Made by a program: the position numbers and the translations under genes. From Coriobacteriia bacterium (GTDB lineage Bacteria; Actinomycetota; Coriobacteriia; Anaerosomatales; PALSA-660), in NCBI GenBank assembly GCA_025361335.1, contig JANYAK010000028.1, positions 1 through 32,793 of the forward strand: a stretch of 32,793 nt of DNA, read 5' to 3'. Below the pieces are notes generated by a model, which saw only the letters and a program-made list of their open reading frames with translations, had not been told where the DNA came from and searched no databases. Positions 1 to 6,725 of the stretch are shown here, one piece after another. Within the stretch, counting starts at the first letter, position 1, and each line of letters opens with the position of its first letter.

Positions 1-40
1 CGCCGGGCGGCCGCTTCAGGTTGCTTCGGTGAGAGCGACG

Positions 41-775
41 CTAGCGGATGTGCCCGAGGAAGTCCTTCGTGCGCTCGGACTTCGGGTGGTCGAAGACCTC
101 CTGCGGCGTGCCCTGCTCGTGAATGATGCCCGCGTCCATGAAGACCGCCCGGCTCGCCACTTCCCGGGCGAATCCCATCTCGTGCGTGACCACCAGCATG
201 GTCATGCCGCCGGCCGCCAACTGCTTCATGACGTCGAGGACGCCGCGGACCAACTCGGGATCGAGAGCCGAGGTCACCTCGTCGAACAGCATGACGTGCG
301 GGTCCATCGCCAGCGCACGGGCTATGGCAACCCGCTGCTGCTGGCCGCCCGACAGCTGGGACGGGAAGTAGTCGGCGCGGTCGCCCAAGCCGACCTTGTC
401 GAGCTGCTCGATCGCGATCCGCTCGGCCTCCGCCTTCGAGCGCCCGAGAACCTTGCGCTGGGCCAGCAAGACGTTGCCCTTGGCGGTCAGGTGGGGGAAC
501 AGGTTGAAGCTTTGGAACACCATGCCGATCTGCTCGCGGACCTTGTTGATGTTGGTCTTGGGATCGGTGATCTCGATGTCCTCGAGGAAGATCTTGCCCC
601 CGGTAGGCTGCTCGAGCTTGTTGATGCAGCGCAGCATGGTCGACTTGCCCGAACCGGACGGCCCGAGGATGACGACCACCTCGCCCTTGGTCACCTCGAG
701 GTCGACGCCCTTGAGCACCTCGAGCGACCCGAAGTTCTTGTGAAGGTTCTGGATGCGGACGATGAACTCGCTCAC
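41..775 (-). CDS. Polar amino-acid ABC transporter, ATP-binding subunit (GlnQ/HisP type)
   Basis: This 244-residue ATPase powers uptake of a polar amino acid or similar small solute. Every nucleotide-binding motif is intact: Walker A GPSGSGKS at 38-45, Q-loop Gln88 in MVFQSF, signature LSGGQQQR from 141, Walker B VMLFDE at 161-166 and switch His198. The GlnQ-type phrases FNLFPHLT and HEMGFA point to the polar amino-acid family. The start is GTG at 775 because it overlaps the permease stop by four bases (GTGA), the usual arrangement for translational coupling, and residue 1 sits just before the conserved first strand. Length is normal for the family. It is the last gene of a binding protein-permease-ATPase operon. 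The substrate cannot be read from this subunit. Confidence 0.95.
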   Translation of the reverse strand: MSEFIVRIQNLHKNFGSLEVLKGVDLEVTKGEVVVILGPSGSGKSTMLRCINKLEQPTGGKIFLEDIEITDPKTNINKVREQIGMVFQSFNLFPHLTAKGNVLLAQRKVLGRSKAEAERIAIEQLDKVGLGDRADYFPSQLSGGQQQRVAIARALAMDPHVMLFDEVTSALDPELVRGVLDVMKQLAAGGMTMLVVTHEMGFAREVASRAVFMDAGIIHEQGTPQEVFDHPKSERTKDFLGHIR

Positions 776-2127
776 AGCCCTCCCCTCCTCTGCAGCACGG
801 CGGCCGGTGGGTTGCTGCCCGACACGTCTTCGGCCGGCGCGGCGCGCCAGAACAGGCCGCGCCGTCCGGGCTTCTTCGCGTCGGGAGGCGCCTGGCCATG
901 CTCGGAGATCGCGAGGCGCACCTCGAGCTTGCCGACCAGGTTGATGAGCGGGATCGTCACGAGCAGGTAATACGCCGCGGACACCACATACGGGGTCAGG
1001 TTGGCGACGCGGGCGACGTAGTTGTTCGCGTACATCATGAGCTCGAACACGCCGACCGCCGACAGCAGCGCCGTGTCCTTGAACAGCAGGATGAACTCCG
1101 ACGTCATGGTCGGCAGGACGCGCTTCACCGTCTGCGGGATGATCACGTATTGCATCGACTGGCGATACGTCATGCCCAGCGAGCTGGCCGCTTCGAACTG
1201 GCCCTTGCTGATGGACTGGATTCCCGCACGGAAGATCTCGGCCAGGTAGGCCGAACTGTTGATGGCGAGCACGAGCACGGCGCTGACGTAGTCGCTGGCC
1301 CGCAGACCGGCTATGCGCAGGCCGATGAAGGTCACGAATATCTGCAGGAACAGCGGCGTTCCACGGATGACGTTGATGTAGGCGCCCGCGATCCAGCGCA
1401 GCGGCGGGACCTTCGACATCTTCATGAACGCGACGGCGAGTCCGCCGGTGATCGCGAGGGGGAACGCGAAGAGGACGAGGCCGATGGCGAGCAGCCACCC
1501 GAAGAAGAGTAGCGGGATGGACGTGACGATGAGCTGCGGCTTGAAGAAGATCCCGAGGGCCTTGACCGAGTTCCAACTCTTGACCGCCGGCTGCTTGTCC
1601 AGCCACCGCGAGATGACCTCGCTGGTGGGCGGCGTGTTGTACGAGAAGCGCATGCTGTCGTCGGCGCGCCGCACGATTTTGGCGCCGGCCGACCCGGTGG
1701 TCTCGGCCGAGTAGACGACCTTGAGCGGATATGTCCCACCCTTGATGAGCGTCTCCACGCCGTATACCTGGATGCGCAGGGTGTTCTTCGCCGCGATCAC
1801 GGGCTTGAACCTCATGGACAGCGTCTCGCCCGATGCGGAGCCCTTGGGGCTGTTGGGTACGCGGACGAGCCCCTCGAGCGTCACGACGTCGAAGGTGACC
1901 TTGCTCAGGTCGAAGCCCTTCGGGAACACGAGGTCCATCGAGTCGATGGACGCGTCCGTGTCCGTCACCATCACGACGGTGAACCGTGTCGGCTGGCCGC
2001 CGGTCTGCTGGTCGACGGTCACCGTCGGGTTCATCAGCGCGAACGCCGGGACAGCCAGCATCAAGAAGACGAGCGACGTCACAGCGAGCGTGACCGCGAA
2101 CCGTGCCGAACGCGAACATCGGTCCAT
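772..2127 (-). CDS. Polar amino-acid ABC permease with signal peptide and N-terminal ectodomain
   Basis: This 451-residue protein has two parts. Residues about 190-430 are a HisM/GlnP-type permease with several membrane helices and the cytoplasmic EAA loop, seen as [20 protein letters not shown] and [11 protein letters not shown], which docks on the ATPase. Residues 1-30 look like a signal peptide ending in a hydrophobic stretch plus AFA. Residues about 31-160 are polar and beta-rich with no ABC-permease similarity that I can see. Ordinary permeases of this family are 215-300 residues, so roughly 190 residues are extra. The ATG at 2127 is chosen because GGGAG lies just upstream, although the frame stays open further upstream. 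The ectodomain does not resemble a solute-binding protein; it may be an Ig-like or stalk module. The following ATPase overlaps by four bases. Confidence 0.9.
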   Translation of the reverse strand: MDRCSRSARFAVTLAVTSLVFLMLAVPAFALMNPTVTVDQQTGGQPTRFTVVMVTDTDASIDSMDLVFPKGFDLSKVTFDVVTLEGLVRVPNSPKGSASGETLSMRFKPVIAAKNTLRIQVYGVETLIKGGTYPLKVVYSAETTGSAGAKIVRRADDSMRFSYNTPPTSEVISRWLDKQPAVKSWNSVKALGIFFKPQLIVTSIPLLFFGWLLAIGLVLFAFPLAITGGLAVAFMKMSKVPPLRWIAGAYINVIRGTPLFLQIFVTFIGLRIAGLRASDYVSAVLVLAINSSAYLAEIFRAGIQSISKGQFEAASSLGMTYRQSMQYVIIPQTVKRVLPTMTSEFILLFKDTALLSAVGVFELMMYANNYVARVANLTPYVVSAAYYLLVTIPLINLVGKLEVRLAISEHGQAPPDAKKPGRRGLFWRAAPAEDVSGSNPPAAVLQRRGGL

Positions 2128-2159
2128 TCGTACTCCCAACGTGCGGCTGGCGACACGGG

Positions 2160-2188
2160 AGGAGCCCCCGCCTAGGGAGGGGGCCCCT
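2160..2188 (-). terminator. GC-rich hairpin between binding-protein and permease genes
   Basis: A stem with a five-pair C/G core, two further inner C-G pairs across one mismatch, a three-base loop and several outer pairs lies 43 bases after the binding-protein stop and 33 bases before the permease start. No T-run follows on the minus strand, so it is more likely an mRNA-stabilising or partial-attenuation structure that lets the binding protein be made in excess than a full terminator. Confidence 0.45.
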
Positions 2189-2231
2189 TGCCGTGCTACG
2201 TATGCTAGCGTTCCGACGCCGAGCGCGAAAC

Positions 2232-3059
2232 CTACTTCGGCAGGTCGCCGAACCACTTCTTGAAGATCGTGTCGTACTCGCCGGAGGCACGGACCTTGGA
2301 AAGCCCGTCGTTGACGGCCTTGAGCAGAGCCGAGTTGTCCTTGCTGACAGCGAAGCCGTACTGCTCGCCGGTCGGGATCTGCGCGATCATCGAGAGGCCC
2401 TTGGCCGGGTCCTTGATGACATCCGCGCTGACGGGCAGATCGTTGACGACGGCGTCGACGTTACCGGCCTGCAGGGCGGTGAACGCGGAGACGGCGTCCT
2501 TGAAGGGGACGAGTGTGGCGCCCGCGGGCACCAGGTTCTCGGTGGCCCAGGACTCGCCGGTGGTACCGGACTGCACGCCGACCTTCTTGCTGGCCATGTC
2601 GGCCGGGACCTTGTAGACGCCGCCGGTCTTCATGACGAGCGACTGGTTCGAGTCGAAGTACGGCGTGCTGAAGTCGATCTCCTTGGCGCGATCGGCCTTG
2701 ATCGTCATGCCGGACGCGATGACGTCGAACTTGCCGCCGGCCTTGAGGGTCGGGATGAGCGTGTCGAAGATCTCGGTCTTGAAGACGACCTTGGCAACGC
2801 CCATCTCCTTGGCGATGGCACCCATGAGGTCGACGTCGAAGCCCTCCGCCACGTTACCGTTCATCGACTCGAACGGCGGGAAGGCGGTGTCGGAACCCAC
2901 CGTCAGCTGGCCGGACGTCACGAGCTTCAGGTCGACCGCAGGCTTCTCGGTCGTTTTGGCGGGCGTGGCCGCCGGCGTGCTGCAACCCGCGACACCGAGG
3001 ACGGCGATAGCGAGAACGCCGATCACGATGAGTGCGAGCAGCTTTCCGTACTTCGACAT
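2232..3059 (-). CDS. Amino-acid ABC transporter substrate-binding lipoprotein (SBP_bac_3)
   Basis: The 275-residue protein is the extracellular receptor of the importer encoded just downstream. A lipoprotein signal peptide ends at the lipobox LGVAGC (Cys26), so it should be lipid-anchored to the outer face of the membrane. After a Thr/Pro/Ala linker comes the family-3 fold: [13 protein letters not shown], then [34 protein letters not shown] and the hinge half [12 protein letters not shown]. These are the standard landmarks of glutamine, arginine or cystine-type receptors. Full-length for the family. Start ATG at 3059 is preceded by a near-perfect Shine-Dalgarno AAGGAGG. It heads the operon binding protein, permease, ATPase. 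The ligand is not determinable by eye. Confidence 0.95.
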   Translation of the reverse strand: MSKYGKLLALIVIGVLAIAVLGVAGCSTPAATPAKTTEKPAVDLKLVTSGQLTVGSDTAFPPFESMNGNVAEGFDVDLMGAIAKEMGVAKVVFKTEIFDTLIPTLKAGGKFDVIASGMTIKADRAKEIDFSTPYFDSNQSLVMKTGGVYKVPADMASKKVGVQSGTTGESWATENLVPAGATLVPFKDAVSAFTALQAGNVDAVVNDLPVSADVIKDPAKGLSMIAQIPTGEQYGFAVSKDNSALLKAVNDGLSKVRASGEYDTIFKKWFGDLPK

Positions 3060-3136
3060 CTTTCCTCCTTAGAGTGGTACCCCCGGTCGCATAGGGCGGA
3101 CCGCGCCCCCATGCCGACCACAATCGCAACACGGAT

Positions 3137-3167
3137 AACATACACCAGTTATGCCAAGTCGTGCCAA
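3137..3167 (-). promoter_or_regulatory. Possible promoter/operator with TTGGCA direct repeat
   Basis: Upstream of the binding-protein gene, TTGGCA occurs twice on the minus strand, at 3167-3162 and 3157-3152, exactly ten bases (one helical turn) apart. TATGTT at 3142-3137 could be a -10 box, 19 bases from the distal repeat. The repeat could be a -35 box overlapped by a regulator site. Weak spacing makes this tentative. Confidence 0.3.
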
Positions 3168-3219
3168 GCATGGGCGCGGCCGGGGTCCATCGTACGCGAC
3201 GCTGCACCGGGCTTGGATC

Positions 3220-4086
3220 TCAGGGAGTCGTGCTGGGCTCCGACGTGGAGCTGGACTCGCTGGTGCCGCTCGCGTCCGTGGAGCCCTTGAATCGCGGCAG
3301 GGTCCCGACCCACTTCATTCGCAGGTTCTCGAGGATCCCCTCCCCCGAGAGCCGATCCAGAGCTGCCCGAACGGCGGTCTCCAGGTCTGGATCGTCCTTG
3401 CCCACCATCACGCCCAGGGGCGTCGCGGGCGCGATCTGCCCGTTGAACCGGAGCCGAGCGAAGTCGCGGAGCATGTAGCCGCCGACAAGTCCGTCCCCCG
3501 CCGCGAAGTCAGCGGCCCCGGAGTCGGCCGCGGCCATGGCCTCGCGCAGCGTCGGGAACACGCTGAGCGAGGCTTCCCCGTAGTCCTCGACCAGCAGCCA
3601 GTAGGCCAGCGAGTCCTTCTGGACGGCGATGCTGTTGCCGGACAGCGAGTCGAGCGTCACGGTCGTCGCGGATGTCGAGAACGCGCTGGGCGCATCGTTC
3701 ACGTAGGAACCGGCGAACGCGACCCCGGCTTGGACGGCAGAATCGATCGACATGCCGGCGAGCATGATGTCCGCCTTGTGATCGCGGAGCATCTTCGTGC
3801 CGGCGTCGGGCTTCGCGTCCACGATCTGGAGCGTGAGGCCCAGCTCCTGCGCGACAGCTGAGGCGACGTCGATGTCGAGGCCCGCCTTCACGCCCTTGTC
3901 GGAGCCGCCGAAGGGCGGTATCGACAGGTCGATCGCCGCGCGAAGGACGCCGGCCTTGGCGATGGCGGGGGGCTTCACTTTGGGCGTGGGTTTGGCGACT
4001 CCCGACGTGGGGCCGCAACCTGACACCGCCACGAGCGAAGCGGCCAGAACCGTGCTGACCATCCACACAGACGCCGTACGCCTCAT
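3220..4086 (-). CDS. Orphan family-3 solute-binding lipoprotein
   Basis: A 288-residue binding lipoprotein with lipobox VSGC (Cys24). The body follows the SBP_bac_3 plan: GVLRAAIDLSIPPFG, LDIDVASAVAQELGL, ADIMLAGMSIDSAVQAG and a second lobe with NSIAVQKDSLAYWLL. It has only low similarity by eye to the neighbouring binding protein and carries a Ser/Thr-rich C-terminal tail of about 20 residues. No permease follows directly; the next gene downstream is the complete importer, so it may feed the same permease or be a sensor. ATG at 4086 was chosen over an upstream in-frame start because GGGGGAGG sits 5-12 bases before it and the signal peptide begins there. It lies downstream of an unusual inverted-repeat-bracketed leader. 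Confidence 0.88.
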   Translation of the reverse strand: MRRTASVWMVSTVLAASLVAVSGCGPTSGVAKPTPKVKPPAIAKAGVLRAAIDLSIPPFGGSDKGVKAGLDIDVASAVAQELGLTLQIVDAKPDAGTKMLRDHKADIMLAGMSIDSAVQAGVAFAGSYVNDAPSAFSTSATTVTLDSLSGNSIAVQKDSLAYWLLVEDYGEASLSVFPTLREAMAAADSGAADFAAGDGLVGGYMLRDFARLRFNGQIAPATPLGVMVGKDDPDLETAVRAALDRLSGEGILENLRMKWVGTLPRFKGSTDASGTSESSSTSEPSTTP

Positions 4087-4109
4087 CCCGCGTCCTCCCC
4101 CGTCGCTTG

Positions 4110-4364
4110 CGCGCTTCCACCCGGCTGACCTGGTCTTTGGCCCCACACTCGCGTACCGGAGCTTCCGCTTGATGCTATCTCACTACCGGCCCTCTCGCCC
4201 GGGGCCACGGGATGCGACCCGAACGGGCAGTACGACTTACCCCTAAGGCGCGCCATGCTCGCGCGGAGGACAAGCCCCCGGCTTACGTGGGTCCTTTCGG
4301 CCGCGCCTACCTTGGACTAGGGTCCGTAAACGGACCCGCAACCACAGACCCGGGTGGAAGCGCG
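4110..4364. repeat. 255-bp intergenic segment closed by a 15-bp perfect inverted repeat
   Basis: CGCGCTTCCACCCGG at 4110-4124 is the exact reverse complement of 4350-4364. The interior holds several smaller stems: 4320-4337, an AAGCC/GGCTT stem near 4273-4285, and CCCG/CGGG near 4216-4225. On the minus strand the segment starts 15 bases after the comF stop and ends 24 bases before the ATG of the orphan lipoprotein, so it would be most of that gene's leader. It could be a structured RNA, a cis-regulatory leader or a small mobile-element remnant. I looked for the hallmarks of SRP RNA, RNase P RNA, tmRNA, and c-di-GMP, c-di-AMP and cobalamin riboswitches and found none convincing. Confidence 0.5.
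4320..4337 (-). terminator. Hairpin downstream of comF
   Basis: GGGTCCG and CGGACCC form a perfect seven-pair stem around a four-base TAAA loop, 43 bases beyond the comF stop on the minus strand. No T-run follows, so it is either a weak terminator or part of the larger fold enclosed by the 4110-4364 inverted repeat. Confidence 0.4.
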
Positions 4365-4379
4365 ACAGAAGTGTAGCAC

Positions 4380-5111
4380 CTACCCCACCGCTCGACCGAC
4401 CGTCAGGGCGCGCACCTCCGCCACCCCGGCCGCCAGCAGCGCGCGAGCCGCCGCGTCGACCGTCGCGCCGGTGGTGAACACGTCGTCGACCACCAGAACG
4501 CGAGGGGGCGGAGACGCGCCGCGCACCACCCTCAACGATCCCGCCGCATTCGCGAGCCGCTGCCCTCGCGACAACGAGCGCTGGTCCCGGCGCGGCCGGC
4601 CGACCAGGGCCTCCACCGCGGGAAGCCCTGTGAGGCGTGCGACGTCGCAGGCGAGGCGCGCGGTGTGGTCGAACCCGCGCCGCGCGAGAGCGGCCGGCGA
4701 TGGAGGTACCGGCACGACGGCGTCGATCCCGTCGAGCCACCCCGCCGTCGCGTCGGCCGCCAGCTCGGCCAGCAGCGGAGCGAGCCGCAGCTCCCCGGCG
4801 TCCTTGTACAGGGTGATGCAGCGCGACAGCGGCGGCTCGAACGCCCCAGCGCAGCGGACCGTGCTGAAGGCGAAGTCCGACTCCCAGCACTCCCCGCACC
4901 ACCGCAGCCCGCCAGGGGCCCCGCAGCGCGGGCAGGCTTCGCCGGGCTCGATGAGCGGCAACGAGCGCCGGCATCGGTCACACAGGATGACACCCGGCAG
5001 ATCGCAGCCGGCGCACCGCGTGGGCGCGACGAGCTCGGCCGCCCCCTCTACCAGCGCGGCGGCCAACGAGCGGACCCCGGCGGGGAATGCCAGGCGTCTG
5101 CGGTCCTGCAC
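4380..5111 (-). CDS. comF: ComF-family phosphoribosyltransferase-like protein
   Basis: This 243-residue protein matches ComF, linked to DNA uptake in naturally competent bacteria and widespread elsewhere. Eight cysteines form two zinc-ribbon pairs of CxxC (33/36 with 44/47, 60/63 with 72/75). They are followed by the type I phosphoribosyltransferase core: RRGFDH near 145 and the PRPP loop VLVVDDVFTTGAT at 205-217. I place the start at GTG 5111 because a GGGAGGGGGG ribosome-binding site precedes it by seven bases and this gives the usual family length; the frame is open further upstream to 5195. It is alone between mtnA and a hairpin. No other competence gene is present, so the role is inferred only from the family. 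Confidence 0.88.
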   Translation of the reverse strand: MQDRRRLAFPAGVRSLAAALVEGAAELVAPTRCAGCDLPGVILCDRCRRSLPLIEPGEACPRCGAPGGLRWCGECWESDFAFSTVRCAGAFEPPLSRCITLYKDAGELRLAPLLAELAADATAGWLDGIDAVVPVPPSPAALARRGFDHTARLACDVARLTGLPAVEALVGRPRRDQRSLSRGQRLANAAGSLRVVRGASPPPRVLVVDDVFTTGATVDAAARALLAAGVAEVRALTVGRAVG

Positions 5112-5342
5112 CGTGCCGCCCCCCTCCCGGGAGCCCGCGCGACTCCTTTGGTGCATGACGGTCTGGACGGGTCGGCCGCGACCGCGCCACGCCAAGCCAA
5201 GCCGCCGCCGTGACGACGAGCGCGATCATCGCGCGCGGCACGTTCATCCTGGCAGCGACCTCTGACCGATCCATGACCCGGTTCGAAACGCCGCCCTGAG
5301 CGGGCGAGACGGCACGCAAGTGCGCTACCCCACCTAGCCGCG

Positions 5343-6566
5343 CTAGAGCTCGTGGATGGCGCCCGATCCCGCGCACGCGATCGAGAGCGACTCGCCGTAG
5401 GGCGGCCGCGACACTCCGGTCTCGGTGATGATCGCCGTCACGTACTCGGCCGGCGTGACGTCGAACGCGGGGTTGTAGACCTCGACACCGGGTGGGGCGA
5501 TACGGACCCACCCATCCACCTGGTAGCCGCCGCCCTTGCGCGAGATCTCGATCGCATGCCCCTTGGCGAGCGGCATGGAGTACGGCCCCTCCGACGTCAG
5601 CGACTCGAATGCGCGCGTCTCGGACGGGCTTCCCGGCTCGAGCACGCCGGAGAACGTGACGCCCTCGACCTCGCGGGGGTCCCGCTGTTCGATACGGATG
5701 TCGTCGCCGCTCTCGAGAGTGAGGTCGAAGGTCGACGTGGGGGCGGCAACGTAGAACGGTATCCCGTGCTCCTTGCACAGCACCGCGAGACCGTACGTCC
5801 CGATCTTGTTGGCGACGTCTCCGTTGGCGGCGATCCGGTCCGCGCCCACGATCACGGCGTCCACCATGCCCGCCCGCATGACCGAGGCGGCCATGTTGTC
5901 GGTGATCAGGCGGAAGGGTACGCCCGCCAGCTTGAGCTCCCATGCCGTGAGGCGGGCGCCCTGCAAGACGGGCCTGGTCTCATCCACCCACACCCCGGCC
6001 ACCTTGCCCTGCTCATGGGCGGTGAAGATGACGCCCAGCGCGGTGCCGAAGTAGACGGTGGCGAGCGAGCCCGCGTTGCAGTGCGTCAGCAGTCGGGCGG
6101 CCTCAGGCAGGAGCGCGGCGCCGTTGCGACCGATCGCGCGGTTGCGTTCCTCGTCCTCGGCGGCCATCGCGAGCGCTTCCTCCACCACCAGGTCGCGCAA
6201 CTCGGCCAGGGGCAGGTCCGCGTTCTCCCGAGCGAAGCGCTTGATGCGCTCCACGCCCCAGAAGAGGTTGACGGCCGTGGGCCGCGTCGCCGTCACGGTG
6301 TCCGCTGTCGCATCGAGTCCGGCCAGGAACTGCTCGGTGCCGTCGATGGAGCCGCTCTCGTTGGCGACCCAGACGGCGAGCGCCATCGCCGCCGCCACGC
6401 CCAGCGCAGGCGCCCCGCGCACGGCCATACCGGTGATGACGGCACAGACTCCTTCCGCCGTCGTGCAGGCCAGCACGTCACCGACCAGGGGAAGCCGCGA
6501 CTGGTCCACGAAGTAGACGGTACCGTCCTCCCACCACAGCGTGCGGGGGATGTCGTTGATCGCCAT
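5343..6566 (-). CDS. mtnA: S-methyl-5-thioribose-1-phosphate isomerase
   Basis: MtnA converts 5-methylthioribose-1-phosphate to the ribulose form, the second step of methionine salvage after phosphorolysis of methylthioadenosine. Visible signatures are RGAPA at 50-54, the catalytic Cys163 in THCNAGSLAT, Asp243 in GADRIAANGD with Asn253-Lys254, and NPAFDVTP at 365-372. At 407 residues it is about 50 longer than the usual 345-360. The excess lies between RDPREV and APPGVEVYNP (about 303-356) and reads like a small inserted beta-hairpin region. ATG at 6566 has GGAG about eight bases upstream. ahcY and pnp lie on the same strand upstream but are separated by two surface-protein genes. Confidence 0.93.
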   Translation of the reverse strand: MAINDIPRTLWWEDGTVYFVDQSRLPLVGDVLACTTAEGVCAVITGMAVRGAPALGVAAAMALAVWVANESGSIDGTEQFLAGLDATADTVTATRPTAVNLFWGVERIKRFARENADLPLAELRDLVVEEALAMAAEDEERNRAIGRNGAALLPEAARLLTHCNAGSLATVYFGTALGVIFTAHEQGKVAGVWVDETRPVLQGARLTAWELKLAGVPFRLITDNMAASVMRAGMVDAVIVGADRIAANGDVANKIGTYGLAVLCKEHGIPFYVAAPTSTFDLTLESGDDIRIEQRDPREVEGVTFSGVLEPGSPSETRAFESLTSEGPYSMPLAKGHAIEISRKGGGYQVDGWVRIAPPGVEVYNPAFDVTPAEYVTAIITETGVSRPPYGESLSIACAGSGAIHEL

Positions 6567-6648
6567 CGGGCTCCGATCGTCGTCGCGGGAAGACCCGCGG
6601 GGGGCACGTTGCGTAGTGTGGACGAGCCGCCCCCGGCGCACAACCGGC

Positions 6649-6701
6649 ACCCGAGCGCGCAGGTGCGCCCCCGCGGAATCGCGAGGGCGCACCGGGAACG
6701 C
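6649..6701 (-). repeat. 53-bp repeat copy 1, containing a terminator-like hairpin
   Basis: This stretch is identical over 53 bases to 9892-9944. It contains GGTGCGCCC (6662-6670) pairing with GGGCGCACC (6685-6693), with a further four-pair stem and GAAT loop inside. It lies 25 bases after the stop of the surface-protein gene at 6726, so it probably ends that transcript, and it sits just before the mtnA start. Confidence 0.7.
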
Positions 6702-6725
6702 TTGCAGACTACTGCGGATCCCTGC

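Noticed and set aside
3220-4146. Longer N terminus for the orphan binding lipoprotein starting at 4146
   Set aside because: The ATG at 4086 has a strong ribosome-binding site and begins a canonical lipoprotein signal peptide; the extra 20 residues would bury it.
4110-4364. Known RNA gene (SRP RNA, RNase P RNA, tmRNA) in the inverted-repeat segment
   Set aside because: Short resemblances exist (CAGGTCAG as in SRP RNA; CCCGGCTTAC as in the RNase P 3' motif) but the paired diagnostic motifs of each family are missing.
4978-5273. Possible small membrane protein starting near 5273 on the minus strand (begins MDRSEVAARMNVPRAM)
   Set aside because: The first 30 residues look like a signal or membrane helix, but the frame runs straight into comF as basic low-complexity sequence and has no convincing ribosome-binding site.
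5270-5295. GGTTCGAAAC resembling a tRNA T-loop
   Set aside because: No T-stem, acceptor stem or anticodon arm can be built around it on either strand.
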